This document shows, piece after piece, positions 53,091 to 63,408 of a DNA stretch of 64,000 nt; positions within the stretch are counted from its first letter, which is position 1; each line of letters starts with the position of its first letter. The DNA comes from an uncultured Woeseiaceae bacterium. Its GTDB lineage: Bacteria > Pseudomonadota > Gammaproteobacteria > Steroidobacterales > Woeseiaceae. The stretch covers positions 1 through 64,000 of the forward strand of contig CABXCS010000001.1 in assembly GCA_902510755.1 (NCBI GenBank), given 5' to 3'. Under the pieces are notes generated by a model, which was given only the letters and a program-made list of their open reading frames with translations, did not search any database and was not told where the DNA came from. A program made the translations under genes and the position numbers.

Positions 53091-53154
53091 AATAAAACAT
53101 CACTTTTTTTGAGTTAACTAATTGACTCATTATTTCACAATTAAAATTATTTAG

Positions 53155-53685
53155 TTAGACAGAATGTAACTTTTTCAATCTTTTTTCCAAACCAGTGAGT
53201 GCTATCATAGTTGATTCCAGACGCACCTTATTTCGATCGCCGTCAAAGTAACAAAGCTGTGTATCAATCACAATTTGATTTTCTTTATAGTAACTCCAAG
53301 CAAGCCATACCGTTCCAATAGGTTTGTTATTACTGGCGCCTGTTGGGCCAGCAATTCCGGTTATAGCGACCGATACATGACTTAAATTCTCATTCAAGGC
53401 ATTCTTGGCCATCATGATAGCTATTTGTTCGCTTACTGCACCATGTTCTTTGAGTGCAGTTTTCTTTATATTCAAAATCGTCGTTTTTGCACTATTACTG
53501 TAAGCAACAATACCATGAGAAAATCCAGATGAGCTGCCAGGAATATCTGTTAATGATTTCGCAACTAAACCACCTGTGCAAGACTCAACAGTTACAATCA
53601 TCCTTCGCGCCTTAATCGCCAAATCAATCACTTGAGATGATAATTTAATTAATTTGTCTTTTTCTTTCATTGCGAACCGATTCAT
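53155..53685 (-). CDS. pncC: Nicotinamide-nucleotide amidohydrolase (CinA C-terminal domain)
   Basis: 176 residues, equal to the CinA C-terminal domain alone, as in E. coli PncC. VESCTGGLVAKSLTDIPGSS, SHGIVAYSN and ITGIAGPTGAS are the signature segments. It recycles nicotinamide mononucleotide to nicotinate mononucleotide. A start at ATG 53670 (MKEKDK) is equally possible; the longer form overlaps the glycosyltransferase stop by 41 bp. It is upstream of recA in the standard order. Confidence 0.92.
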   Translation of the reverse strand: MNRFAMKEKDKLIKLSSQVIDLAIKARRMIVTVESCTGGLVAKSLTDIPGSSSGFSHGIVAYSNSAKTTILNIKKTALKEHGAVSEQIAIMMAKNALNENLSHVSVAITGIAGPTGASNNKPIGTVWLAWSYYKENQIVIDTQLCYFDGDRNKVRLESTMIALTGLEKRLKKLHSV

Positions 53686-54748
53686 ATAATTGAATGTGCT
53701 GTTCTGTCATCTCAGTGACAGAAAAATTATCTTTAATCCATCTTTTAGCCCTTTCTGAGTAGCCAATTTTTAACTCTTGATTTTCAATAAAATAGGCAAT
53801 ATTTTTCTCAAAGGTTGATTGATCTCCAGTTTTTGCAAGTAATCCTGTTTTACCATTTACAATGACCTCAGGTATACCACCAACCTCAAAAGCCACTACC
53901 GGTAATCCTACCGCACCAGCCTTCATAAGTATGACACCAAGACCTTCCTTGCTGGCTGGATGCGCCAGTAAGTCAAAATGATGTAAGTATTTATCAAGAT
54001 TAAGATCAAAGCCTCCAAACAGGACGACATCCTCTAATTTATTTTTATATACCAATTTTCTCAATGAGGCATTTAGTTTACCTTGACCCATAATAATTAA
54101 TTTCAATTTTGGGTGAGATTTACTCAAATTATTAATCATTTCAATAAGTAAATGATGTTGCTTTCTTTTGATGAGTTGACCAGCCGATACGATAATAAAG
54201 TCATCTTTTGATAACTTGAACTTTTCTAAAAATTGCTCCCTTGAAATTTTCTCTAAACAATCTTGATTCTCTACCGCACTGCGAATTAATGATAATTTTC
54301 CAGAACAACTTTCAAGTGGTAATAAAATATCATATATGTTCTTTGAGATAGCAATTATCTTGTCGTATAAATTATAGCGCCATTGGGCAAAAAAATTTGA
54401 TTCCATACTATCAACTCTTCTTGATAGAACGACTGGTATTGAGTAATGTTGAGCGATAATTCCAGTAATATAATCCGCACCTCTTCGACTATGACAGTGA
54501 ATAATATCTGGATGATAATCATGTAAAAATTTATACAATTGATAAGCAAAAATTAAATCAAAATCACCTCTGCATGTCAGATTAATTACTCGGATATTTT
54601 TTTTCATGGCTAATTTTCCTAAATCACTTCGAGGTGGACAAATAAGTGTATTCTGGAGTCCCCGCATTTCAAGTGATTCACAGAGATAAAGAACCTGTTG
54701 TGGACCACCATAAAAGTTTTTTCCTGTTTCTATATGCAGAATTTTCAT
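53645..54748 (-). CDS. GT4-family glycosyltransferase
   Basis: 367 residues, GT-B fold. The N-terminal domain begins LHIETGKNFYGGPQQVLYLCESL; C-terminal segments include VSAGQLIKRKQHHLLI, IIMGQGK and PASKEGLGVILMKAGAVGLP. In most GT4 enzymes the last block has the pattern E-x7-E; here the second Glu is Lys (EGLGVILMK), so the usual donor contact is altered. It probably acts on cell-surface sugars. It is the only surface-glycan gene in this housekeeping stretch. Confidence 0.85.
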   Translation of the reverse strand: MKILHIETGKNFYGGPQQVLYLCESLEMRGLQNTLICPPRSDLGKLAMKKNIRVINLTCRGDFDLIFAYQLYKFLHDYHPDIIHCHSRRGADYITGIIAQHYSIPVVLSRRVDSMESNFFAQWRYNLYDKIIAISKNIYDILLPLESCSGKLSLIRSAVENQDCLEKISREQFLEKFKLSKDDFIIVSAGQLIKRKQHHLLIEMINNLSKSHPKLKLIIMGQGKLNASLRKLVYKNKLEDVVLFGGFDLNLDKYLHHFDLLAHPASKEGLGVILMKAGAVGLPVVAFEVGGIPEVIVNGKTGLLAKTGDQSTFEKNIAYFIENQELKIGYSERAKRWIKDNFSVTEMTEQHIQLYESVRNERKRQIN

Positions 54749-54811
54749 ACTATTTAAATTGTATTTTTTTGACCATAGAGCTTAAATAATCCAGTGTAAC
54801 ATCAAAAAAAA

Positions 54812-55255
54812 CTACATTTTTAATTCCACGGCAAGCCTTTTTAGAGCCTCTTTATTCGTCCAAGACCATACTTTATCAATAGCTTCACTAATTCTTAACC
54901 ATCGATATTGATGATGCTCTCTCGCATCTAATTTAATTTCACATTTGTCTTCAAGAATATAATGAAATTCATATTCAGAGTTAGTCTTATCGAATGATTG
55001 GTAACGATTTTGCCAACGCGAGTCGATATTAAAAGTTCGTTCAGTCTTTCGATCAATCAGTTCCCCTTGATCAGTTAGACCTGTTTCCTCTAATAACTCA
55101 CGACTTGCTGCAGAGTTCTTGGATTCGTTATTATGAAGACTTCCGGTAACAGATTGCCAAAAAGAAAAAGGTTGAGTCCTCTGCAACACCAAAACCTCAG
55201 ATTTTTGGGTATATATTACGACTAAAACTGATTCCGGTCTCCGATAAACGACCAT
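54812..55255 (-). CDS. nudB: Dihydroneopterin triphosphate diphosphatase
   Basis: 147 residues, Nudix hydrolase. The Nudix box is GSLHNNESKNSAASRELLEE, continuing TGL (G-x5-E-x7-REUxEExGU fits). The start YRRPESVLVVIYTQ and QRTQPFSFWQSVTGS are typical of NudB, an early enzyme of folate synthesis. It is 3 bases downstream of aspS, the usual gammaproteobacterial neighbour. Confidence 0.92.
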   Translation of the reverse strand: MVVYRRPESVLVVIYTQKSEVLVLQRTQPFSFWQSVTGSLHNNESKNSAASRELLEETGLTDQGELIDRKTERTFNIDSRWQNRYQSFDKTNSEYEFHYILEDKCEIKLDAREHHQYRWLRISEAIDKVWSWTNKEALKRLAVELKM

Positions 55256-55258
55256 CAG

Positions 55259-57031
55259 TTACTCTATTGGTTTTGGGCGTAAACGTATTCCTGTCTCTTT
55301 GAGTTGCTCGGTTGATACTTGACCTGGAGCATTAGTTAATGGGCAACTTGCTGATTGAGTCTTGGGGAATGCGATTACATCACGAATACTTTCCGCGCCT
55401 GTCATAAGCATGATCATTCGATCTAAACCAAATGCAATTCCACCATGGGGTGGGCAACCAAAATCCAGCGCCTGTAATAAAAAGCCGAATTTTTCCTCAG
55501 CCTCTTCGTCACTAATATTTAACAATTTAAACACGCTGGCTTGCATCTCTTTGTTATGAATCCGAATTGATCCACCACCAATTTCAGAACCATTAAGCAC
55601 CATATCATAAGCTTTAGAGAGAACTGTTCCAGGGTTATTATTTAATTCATCAACTTCTGATATTGCAGGAGCAGTAAACGGATGATGTAATGAAGTCCAT
55701 TGGTTTGAAGTTTTATCTTTTTCAAACATTGGAAAGTCAACTATCCAAAGTGGTTGCCAACCTTTTTCAATTAAATCATGATCCTCACCTAAACGAACTC
55801 GTAAGGCACCCAGCGAATCATTGACAATATTAACTTTATCGGCTCCAAAGAATATTAGATCACCATTTTTGGCAGCAGTTCTTGTCATAATTTCTGTTAC
55901 AACATTATCAGGAAGAAATTTTAGTATTGGTGATTGCAAACCATCTTCTTTGTTTTTGAGGTCCAAAACCTTAATATAAGCTAAGCCCTTAGCTCCGTAA
56001 CGACCAACATATTTTGTATAATCATCTATCTCTTTACGACTCATTTTACTACCATTAGGTACACAAATAGCTGCTACACGTCCTTCTTGATCATTTGCTG
56101 GGCCAGAAAAAACTTTAAATTCTACATTCGACATTAAATCTGATAAATCGATTAACTCCAGTGAGATTCTTAAGTCAGGTTTATCTGAACCAAATCTATA
56201 CATAGCCTCAGCATAAGGCATTCTTATGAAGCTCTTTGGTAAAGAGACGTTCATAACCTTTTTAAAAACTACCCGAACTAATTCCTCCATTGTACTCATG
56301 ACTTTATCTTCATCGACAAAACTCATTTCAATATCAAGTTGAGTAAATTCAGGTTGGCGGTCAGCCCGAAGGTCCTCATCCCTGAAGCATCTTACAATTT
56401 GATAATAACGATCTAGACCTGACATCATAAGCAGTTGCTTAAATATCTGTGGGGACTGCGGTAAGGCGAAAAATTTTCCTGGGTGGGTTCTGCTTGGAAC
56501 AATGTAATCTCTTGCACCTTCTGGTGTCGCTCGAGTGAGCATAGGTGTCTCTGTATCAATAAAACCAGCATCATCAAGAAATAATCTTAATTCTCTTGTA
56601 ACCGCATGACGCAGACGTAAATTAGCGAGCATGTGATCTCGGCGTAAATCAAGGTAACGGTATTTTAATCTGAGCTCTTCATTTGCCTTTTCATCATGAT
56701 GAAAAGGTGGTGTCAATGAATCATTCAAGGTTACTAAATCTGTTACTAAAATTTCGATTTCACCAGTTTTCATACCAGCATTTTTTGTTCCTTCTGGCCT
56801 CGCGCGAACTTGGCCAGTAATTGCTAACACATACTCACCACGTATCCTTTCAGCTTCAGAAAAGATTTTTTTACTATCAGGATCAAAAACAACCTGAACC
56901 AGTCCCTCACGATCTCTTAAATCAACAAAGATTACACCGCCATGATCACGGCGACGGTGCACCCATCCCGTAACGGAAACTTCCTTGCCTTCAAGTCGAC
57001 TGTTAACTTCACCACAATAATGACTTCGCAT
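55259..57031 (-). CDS. aspS: Aspartyl-tRNA synthetase
   Basis: 590 residues from the ATG at 57031 ([10 protein letters not shown]), the same length as E. coli AspS. N-terminal OB fold ([21 protein letters not shown]), class II motif 2 [18 protein letters not shown], and motif 3 [11 protein letters not shown] are present, with the bacterial GAD insertion in between. An upstream TTG would add five residues and is not favoured. Confidence 0.97.
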   Translation of the reverse strand: MRSHYCGEVNSRLEGKEVSVTGWVHRRRDHGGVIFVDLRDREGLVQVVFDPDSKKIFSEAERIRGEYVLAITGQVRARPEGTKNAGMKTGEIEILVTDLVTLNDSLTPPFHHDEKANEELRLKYRYLDLRRDHMLANLRLRHAVTRELRLFLDDAGFIDTETPMLTRATPEGARDYIVPSRTHPGKFFALPQSPQIFKQLLMMSGLDRYYQIVRCFRDEDLRADRQPEFTQLDIEMSFVDEDKVMSTMEELVRVVFKKVMNVSLPKSFIRMPYAEAMYRFGSDKPDLRISLELIDLSDLMSNVEFKVFSGPANDQEGRVAAICVPNGSKMSRKEIDDYTKYVGRYGAKGLAYIKVLDLKNKEDGLQSPILKFLPDNVVTEIMTRTAAKNGDLIFFGADKVNIVNDSLGALRVRLGEDHDLIEKGWQPLWIVDFPMFEKDKTSNQWTSLHHPFTAPAISEVDELNNNPGTVLSKAYDMVLNGSEIGGGSIRIHNKEMQASVFKLLNISDEEAEEKFGFLLQALDFGCPPHGGIAFGLDRMIMLMTGAESIRDVIAFPKTQSASCPLTNAPGQVSTEQLKETGIRLRPKPIE

Positions 57032-57134
57032 AATAGTTCTTATCAAGTAGAAAAAAACGAAATACTACGGATTAACGATTTCATCTGCAAGATTCTTTCC
57101 TTATTTGTGTTTAATATAAAAATTTTTAATAAAT

Positions 57135-57788
57135 TTATCTATCATCTAACGATGACTTTATCGGTAAATCAGCTAAATTTTCTTCACTCCATGTAGGTAC
57201 AACAACCCCTAAAGAGACAATCATTTTAAATGCCTCATCAACACTCATGTCCATTTCTATAACATCTTCCTTAGGTAAAATAATGATATATCCGGAAGTA
57301 GGATTAGGAGTTGTCGGTACAAAAGTACAAACCACATCTGAACCCGTTTTCTTTTGCACCTCACCTAATGCAGTCGAAGTCTGAAAAGCGAGACTATATA
57401 TTCCTTTTCTTGGGTACTCTATGAGCAAGACCTTCTTAAACGATTGACCTGTTTCAGAAAACACAAGTTCTGAAAAATTTTTCGCCGCAGAGTAAACAGA
57501 CCGTACTACGGGGATACGTTTCAAGGCTCTCTCCCCAATACCAACCATCGTTTTTCCAACTATGTTGGCAGCAAATATACCTGTCACCAATAAAACCAGT
57601 AAAGTCAGAATAACCCCAAGCCCTGGTAATGAAAATCCAAGTAGAGATTCAGGTCTAATTTGTGGTGGCAGGAGAATAAGCGTCTGATCCATAAGAGAAA
57701 TCAAAAAACGAAATAGCAACACGGTCACCACAATTGGTAACCAAACTAGTAAACCTGCAATTAAGTATTTTTGTATATTTTTCATCAC
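57135..57788 (-). CDS. DUF502 membrane protein
   Basis: 217 residues with two membrane helices near the N-terminus (YLIAGLLVWLPIVVTVLLF and LGVILTLLVLLVTGIFAAN). The VYSAAKNFSELVF segment and FVPTTPNPTSGYIIILPKED are the DUF502 core. The function is unknown. Between the FmdB-type gene and aspS it keeps the common gammaproteobacterial order. The spacing to the FmdB-type gene is 4 bases. Confidence 0.88.
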   Translation of the reverse strand: MMKNIQKYLIAGLLVWLPIVVTVLLFRFLISLMDQTLILLPPQIRPESLLGFSLPGLGVILTLLVLLVTGIFAANIVGKTMVGIGERALKRIPVVRSVYSAAKNFSELVFSETGQSFKKVLLIEYPRKGIYSLAFQTSTALGEVQKKTGSDVVCTFVPTTPNPTSGYIIILPKEDVIEMDMSVDEAFKMIVSLGVVVPTWSEENLADLPIKSSLDDR

Positions 57789-57792
57789 TTTT

Positions 57793-58107
57793 TTAGCTAC
57801 TCTTATTATTTTTTTTTACTGTTGTCGTCTTACTCTTTTCTTTATTTTTTGCCTTTGTTTCATTGGTTGTCGATGATTTAGTTTTATTCACATCATTATC
57901 ATTTTTTGAAATATTGCGCTGATTATCTTTCTTGAAATCAGTCTCGTACCAACCACCACCTTTTAAACGAAAACTTGGTGCTGATAGTAATCGAGCTAAT
58001 TCAGGTAACTCACACTCAGGACAATCTACTAATCGATCATCATTCATCTTTTGCAATTCATCAAAAGTATGCGCACAATTTTTACATTCATATTCATATA
58101 TTGGCAT
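57793..58107 (-). CDS. FmdB-family zinc ribbon protein
   Basis: 104 residues from the ATG at 58107 (MPIYEYECKNC), with GGAGA upstream. The N-terminal zinc ribbon has Cys pairs in YECKNCAHTF and DCPECELPEL. The C-terminal half is a low-complexity Lys/Asn/Thr tail (KTTTVKKNNKSS). Function unknown; a regulatory or RNA-binding role has been suggested for the family. It is first in the operon with DUF502 and aspS. Confidence 0.88.
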   Translation of the reverse strand: MPIYEYECKNCAHTFDELQKMNDDRLVDCPECELPELARLLSAPSFRLKGGGWYETDFKKDNQRNISKNDNDVNKTKSSTTNETKAKNKEKSKTTTVKKNNKSS

Positions 58108-58193
58108 GAGAGTCTCCACTAATCACTAGTATACTCTTGAAGGTCAAAATTCTGAATAAATTTAAATTTATTATGCTATGAAAAATAAAGATC

Positions 58194-58937
58194 TTAACTT
58201 TTCATATATATTAAACTTGCCATCCTGCCACAAGCACCATCTCTTCGATATGAGTAGAATTTTTCTGAATCACTGTAAGTGCAATCCTTTCCACCAAATA
58301 TATTATAAATTCCAAGTGCGTTTAAATTTATTTTTGCCAACTGATATATGTCAGCTTGCCATCGTTTACGACTATTAATTTTAAAACATTCTAAGAAGTT
58401 TATATTTTCTTGTTGGAAAATCTCTCTAACCTCATCACCCACTTCAAACGCCGATTGTGAGATAGCAGGAGCTAACCAGACTAATATTTCATTCGCATTG
58501 CAATTCATTGCCGCAATAGTATTCTCAATAACCCCAGAAGCCAGGCCCCTCCATCCAGCATGAATAGCCGCTACCATGCTACCTGATGTGTTTGTGATCA
58601 ATAATGGTAGACAGTCTGCTGTCATCACAACACACACTTTATTTTGTATGGTTGCAATACTTGCATCAGCAGTCACTGTCGTTTTATTACATGGGTTTAT
58701 CGCGACTTCAGTACCGTGAACTTGATTTAACCAACAAGGCTCCTCAGATAAAGAGAGCGATGTCTTGAGTAATGAACGATTTTCTCTTACTGCTATGACA
58801 TCATCTCCGACATGTGCTCCTAAATTTAGAGCTGTGTATGCCCCTCCACTCAATCCACATTGCCTTAGAGTCGTTCCTGCTATTATATTCGCAGGTGCCG
58901 GCCAAACCGCCTCCAAAAAAGCTATTTTATTCTTCAT
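58194..58937 (-). CDS. pgeF: Peptidoglycan editing factor PgeF (laccase-domain, YfiH)
   Basis: 247 residues. The metal site residues lie in WLNQVHGTEV (His), TADCLPLL (Cys) and AIHAGWRGL (His). The family removes wrongly placed L-Ser in cell-wall precursors and has been reported to have purine nucleoside activity. It overlaps the 3' end of rluD by 11 bp, the standard rluD-pgeF operon. Confidence 0.92.
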   Translation of the reverse strand: MKNKIAFLEAVWPAPANIIAGTTLRQCGLSGGAYTALNLGAHVGDDVIAVRENRSLLKTSLSLSEEPCWLNQVHGTEVAINPCNKTTVTADASIATIQNKVCVVMTADCLPLLITNTSGSMVAAIHAGWRGLASGVIENTIAAMNCNANEILVWLAPAISQSAFEVGDEVREIFQQENINFLECFKINSRKRWQADIYQLAKINLNALGIYNIFGGKDCTYSDSEKFYSYRRDGACGRMASLIYMKS

Positions 58938-59883
58938 TTAATGATAAATCTTCCTGCATAACGCTTAATAAATTTTTAAAATCATCCGCAGGAGGTACCT
59001 CAATAATTAATTCTTCAGTAGTTAAAGGGTGGATTAATTTTAATTTGGTGGCACATAGTGCCTGCCTTTTGAAGACACTTAATGCTTCTCTTAATTTGGA
59101 TGAGCATCCTGCCGGAATCATCAATCTCCCATAAAGCGGGTCTCCTACTAATGTGTGCCTGCGATAAGCAAAATGCACTCTTATTTGATGTGTTCTGCCC
59201 GTCTCTAAACTGACTTTAATGTGAGTATGAGCTCTAAAACGATGTTGCACGCGATAATGAGTTATAGCTTCCTTACCATCATCTCTCACTGTCATTTTTT
59301 TGCGATTCACATGATGTCGCTTGATAGCTTCATTAATTGTTCCACCTCCGGTTAAAACACCATTGCAGATCGCGTCATATTCACGAGTTACCTCTCGTTT
59401 TTCGAGCTGACGAACCAATGAGTTATGAGCAATATGAGTCTTCGCAACCACCATAAGACCACTAGTCTCTTTATCTAATCGATGAACTATGCCTGCTCTG
59501 GGTAATTCATTTAAGTCAGGCCATTGATGAAGCAATCCATTCATCAGTGTTCCATTTAAATTTCCTGCACCAGGGTGAACAACCAAGCCAACGGGCTTAT
59601 TAATAACTGCTATCTGCTCATCCTCGTATCTGATATCAAGTATGATTGGCTCTGCTTTATTGTAAGTAAGTTCAGTAAAAACAGTTTGCAGCTCAATAAT
59701 TTCTCCACCATTAATAATATCTCGTGGCCTTAACTGTTGACCATCAACAAGCAATGAGCCATCTTTAATCCAGCTTTTTATTCTGTTTCTAGAAAATTCA
59801 GAAAAAATCTTTGCTGCAGATAGATCCAATCTATTACCTGCTAACTCATCAGGTATAATCATTTTTTTAGAATAATTTGTCAT
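58927..59883 (-). CDS. rluD: 23S rRNA pseudouridine synthase RluD
   Basis: 318 residues. S4-like RNA-binding domain at the N-terminus, catalytic domain with the Asp in GIVHRLDKETSGLMV, and ETGRTHQIRVHFAYRRH. It modifies U1911, U1915 and U1917 of helix 69. It diverges from bamD, as in many gammaproteobacteria. Confidence 0.95.
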   Translation of the reverse strand: MTNYSKKMIIPDELAGNRLDLSAAKIFSEFSRNRIKSWIKDGSLLVDGQQLRPRDIINGGEIIELQTVFTELTYNKAEPIILDIRYEDEQIAVINKPVGLVVHPGAGNLNGTLMNGLLHQWPDLNELPRAGIVHRLDKETSGLMVVAKTHIAHNSLVRQLEKREVTREYDAICNGVLTGGGTINEAIKRHHVNRKKMTVRDDGKEAITHYRVQHRFRAHTHIKVSLETGRTHQIRVHFAYRRHTLVGDPLYGRLMIPAGCSSKLREALSVFKRQALCATKLKLIHPLTTEELIIEVPPADDFKNLLSVMQEDLSLNEE

Positions 59884-59983
59884 AAGCTGCCATTAAAAAA
59901 TTCATTTATGTTGAGTTATACTCTAGAATCAGCAATAGATTAAAATTAAATCCAATCATTTTAAACAAAAAATCTCACTGAAT

Positions 59984-60829
59984 ATGCTATACATAATCAA
60001 AAATACACTACTTTCATTAATAATATTAACATTGATTGCATGTGCAAATAATGAAGAATCTGCTGAAGAGGAATTCATTAATGACTTGGTAAGAGCATAT
60101 GAAACTGCACAGACAGCGGTAGAGGCAGGAAATTTCAGACGAGCCATAGGTATTTTTGAGAGTATTCAATCACGATTCCCATTCAGTGATCTATCAAATC
60201 AGATTCAATTAGAGTTAATTTATGCTTACTATAAAAGTAATGCAAAAGAACAAACTATAGATCAAACCGAAGCATTTATTAGGGAAAATCCAACCTCCCC
60301 AAGGATCGACTACGCTCTATATATCCAAGCTTTATCTTATTTTGATGAAGAGCCTGATATTTTAGAAAAAACTTTCCGTAAAGATATGAACAAAAGACCT
60401 CCCCAAGATGTTGAAAAAGCATATTCAATTCTTGACAGATTGGTCAGTAGGTACCCTGCAAGTGAATATGCAGCTGATGCAGAATTAAGAATGATTTATC
60501 TGAAGAACAGATTAGCTGCATACGAAAATATCGTTGCTGATTATTATATGAGAAGTGGCGCCTACGTTGCAGCTCTTAATCGCGCTAAAACTGCATTAGA
60601 ACAATATAATGGTGTTCCAAGTAATAGAGGATCTCTGGATATCATGATACTTGCTTATGAAAAACTAGGGATGTTTGATTTAGCCTCTGATACCAGACGA
60701 ATCCTAGCTGAAAACTATTCTGATGTTACTCCTATGGATTATTCTGATGCTAACCCTGTAATCGAATATGATGATACAAACAGTCCTAGCATCTGGGAAC
60801 AACTAAAGACACTTAATCCGCTCAGATAA
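59984..60829 (+). CDS. bamD: Outer-membrane assembly lipoprotein BamD
   Basis: 281 residues. Signal peptide with lipobox LIACA, then tetratricopeptide-like repeats (FRRAIGIFESIQSRFPFSD, LELIYAYYKSN, YPASEYAADAELRM). Slightly longer than E. coli BamD (245), with an extra acidic C-terminal tail. It belongs to the BamABCDE complex that inserts beta-barrel proteins. It diverges from rluD. Confidence 0.94.
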   Translation: MLYIIKNTLLSLIILTLIACANNEESAEEEFINDLVRAYETAQTAVEAGNFRRAIGIFESIQSRFPFSDLSNQIQLELIYAYYKSNAKEQTIDQTEAFIRENPTSPRIDYALYIQALSYFDEEPDILEKTFRKDMNKRPPQDVEKAYSILDRLVSRYPASEYAADAELRMIYLKNRLAAYENIVADYYMRSGAYVAALNRAKTALEQYNGVPSNRGSLDIMILAYEKLGMFDLASDTRRILAENYSDVTPMDYSDANPVIEYDDTNSPSIWEQLKTLNPLR

Positions 60830-60863
60830 AATAAAAGAAGCTATAGTCTAAATTGTCGCTTTT

Positions 60864-62495
60864 TTAATCAGGAAAGTTATAACCAGAGGTAATTGGGTAT
60901 CGCCAATCTCTTCCAAAAGCACGATTACTAATTCTAATACCAGGAGGCGCCTGCCTGCGTTTATATTCATTACGCTTAACCATTTCTAGAATACGGGTAA
61001 CTAGTGCTTTATCGTAACCTCGCTCAACAATCTCCAAAACCGAAAGATCTTCCTCAACAAATGCTTCCAAAATTGGATCTAGCAGATCATAAGGAGGCAA
61101 CGAATCACTGTCTTGTTGATTTTCTCTTAATTCAGCAGATGGTTCTCTATCGATGACACGCTGAGGTATAACTTCATTAAGCGTATTGCGATACTCTGCC
61201 AATTTTTTTACCATCGTTTTTGTGCAATCCTTGATGGGTGCAAAACCACCTGCCATATCTCCATATAATGTTGCATAACCTACCGCCATCTCACTTTTAT
61301 TGCCAGTAGTTAGGAGCATTAATCCAGTTTTATTAGAAATAGCCATAAGTAAAATACAGCGAGCACGAGATTGTATATTTTCTTCAGTGGCATCCACTTT
61401 TGCCCCATCAAAAATAGGTAATAGTAAATTATTCGCAGCATCATAAAGTGTCTCAATCGGTAAAATATCATATTGAATATTTAGGATTGAAGACTGTAAT
61501 TGAGCATCCTCAAGGCTCATTTTACTAGTATACTTAAATGGCATCATCACAGCTCTAACATTATCACTTCCAATCGCATCACAAGCAATAGCAAGGGTTA
61601 ACGCTGAATCTATACCTCCAGATAAACCCAATACAACTCCGGGAAAATTATGTTTCGAAATATAATCCCTTGTCCCCTTTACTAATGCCTTATATATACT
61701 CTCTATTTCCTCTAATTTAGGCTCTATTGAGTTACTTATTGGTACTATAGTTTTCTGTATACGTTCAAACTCAATACATGCGATCGTCTCTTCAAACGCA
61801 GGCGCTCGATATGTCACATCACCTTTTTCGTTCATGACAAAAGACGCACCATCAAATATTAATTCATCTTGGCCGCCAACTAAATTCAGATAAACAATTG
61901 GTATTTTTACTTCAGAAATTCTTCTTTTAATTGTCGATTCTCTTATATTTTGACCATCTTTCTGATAAGGGGATCCGTTTATAACAATTATTAACTGAGC
62001 ACCAGCTGATTTAGATAAGCGCGCTGGCTTGGAGTACCAAATATCCTCACAAATATTAATTCCTATTTTAATGCCGTGAAGTTCAAAAACAGCAGTTTCA
62101 TTTCCAGGTGTGAAATATCTTTTTTCATCAAAAACACTGTAATTTGGAAGTGCATGTTTTCGGTAACGGATTAATTCCTTGCCATTATTGTATACAGCGC
62201 AACTATTAAATATATGATCTTGAGTATACTCAGGAAAGCCAACCAATACGGCAATTCCCCTCACATTCTGTCTAATGAGCTCCACGGCTTCGGCAATTCT
62301 TCTCTTTAAACCAGAATGTAACAAGAGATCTTCGGGCGGATAACCTGATATTGATAATTCTGGGAAAACAATTAAATCTGCATCAGATTCAACTTTTACA
62401 CGTTCACAGTATTCCAAAATACATGTTGTATTCCCCGAAATATCACCAACAATTAGATCAATTTGAGCTAAAACAATAGAAATTTTTTCGTTCAT
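60864..62495 (-). CDS. nadE: Glutamine-dependent NAD+ synthetase
   Basis: 543 residues from the ATG at 62495 (MNEKISIVLAQ); a TTG 15 bases upstream is an alternative. N-terminal nitrilase-like glutaminase with the triad Glu (FPELSISGYPPEDLL), Lys (YRKHALPNYSVF) and Cys (GINICEDIWY). C-terminal ammonia-dependent synthetase with P-loop LGLSGGIDSALT. It makes NAD from deamido-NAD. It is downstream of sucD on the same strand. Confidence 0.95.
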   Translation of the reverse strand: MNEKISIVLAQIDLIVGDISGNTTCILEYCERVKVESDADLIVFPELSISGYPPEDLLLHSGLKRRIAEAVELIRQNVRGIAVLVGFPEYTQDHIFNSCAVYNNGKELIRYRKHALPNYSVFDEKRYFTPGNETAVFELHGIKIGINICEDIWYSKPARLSKSAGAQLIIVINGSPYQKDGQNIRESTIKRRISEVKIPIVYLNLVGGQDELIFDGASFVMNEKGDVTYRAPAFEETIACIEFERIQKTIVPISNSIEPKLEEIESIYKALVKGTRDYISKHNFPGVVLGLSGGIDSALTLAIACDAIGSDNVRAVMMPFKYTSKMSLEDAQLQSSILNIQYDILPIETLYDAANNLLLPIFDGAKVDATEENIQSRARCILLMAISNKTGLMLLTTGNKSEMAVGYATLYGDMAGGFAPIKDCTKTMVKKLAEYRNTLNEVIPQRVIDREPSAELRENQQDSDSLPPYDLLDPILEAFVEEDLSVLEIVERGYDKALVTRILEMVKRNEYKRRQAPPGIRISNRAFGRDWRYPITSGYNFPD

Positions 62496-62538
62496 TATGG
62501 AGTTATTCAATACTACATCAATATTAAAGACCTAATGA

Positions 62539-63408
62539 CTATGTCACTAATTCAAGAATTGTACTACCTAATTCAGCAGGAGATTTCACTGTAGCTACCC
62601 CAGCCGCATCTAATGCTTTATATTTTTCCTTAGCGGTACCCTTGCCACCAGCAACTATTGCTCCAGCATGTCCCATTCTTTTACCAGGAGGCGCAGTAAC
62701 CCCAGCAATATAGGCGACAACTGGTTTTGAAACCTCACTTTTTATAAAATCAGCGGCCGATTCTTCATCTGTGCCTCCGATTTCACCTACCATAACAATT
62801 CCTTTTGTTTCAGGATCAGCCTGAAATAGTTCCAAGCAGTCAATAAAATTCATACCTCTAACTGGGTCGCCACCAATGCCAACACAAGTTGTTTGTCCAA
62901 GGCCATTTTGTGTTGTTTGATAGACCGCTTCATAAGTCAAAGTGCCCGAACGAGAAATTACGCCAATTTTACCCTTTTGATGAATGATGCCAGGCATGAT
63001 CCCTATCTTACATTCCTCTGGTGTTATAATTCCTGGACAATTTGGGCCAACCAGCAAGCAATCATAACTCTTTAGTGTTGCTTTAACCTTGACCATATCA
63101 GAGACTGGAATACCCTCTGTTATACAAACAACAAGTTCTATACCTGCATCTGCGGCCTCAATAATTGCATCAGCCGCAAAAGGTGCTGGAACATATATCA
63201 TACTTACATTGGCTTGTGTTGAACGAACCGCTTCTTCAGCTGTATCGAAAACTGGCACCCCAAGATGTGAGTCATTTTTCGATCCTGGTGTCACACCACC
63301 AACAATATTTGTACCATATTCTATACATTGTTCAGTATGAAAAGATCCTTGCTTACCTGTAATTCCTTGACAGATAATTTTGCTATCTTTATTAACCAAA
63401 ATACTCAT
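62539..63408 (-). CDS. sucD: Succinyl-CoA synthetase alpha subunit
   Basis: 289 residues, as in E. coli SucD. CoA-binding [13 protein letters not shown] at the N-terminus, the phospho-His region [17 protein letters not shown] and [18 protein letters not shown]. It completes the TCA-cycle enzyme that converts succinyl-CoA to succinate with ATP/GTP formation. Its ATG overlaps the sucC stop by 4 bp (ATGA). Confidence 0.97.
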   Translation of the reverse strand: MSILVNKDSKIICQGITGKQGSFHTEQCIEYGTNIVGGVTPGSKNDSHLGVPVFDTAEEAVRSTQANVSMIYVPAPFAADAIIEAADAGIELVVCITEGIPVSDMVKVKATLKSYDCLLVGPNCPGIITPEECKIGIMPGIIHQKGKIGVISRSGTLTYEAVYQTTQNGLGQTTCVGIGGDPVRGMNFIDCLELFQADPETKGIVMVGEIGGTDEESAADFIKSEVSKPVVAYIAGVTAPPGKRMGHAGAIVAGGKGTAKEKYKALDAAGVATVKSPAELGSTILELVT

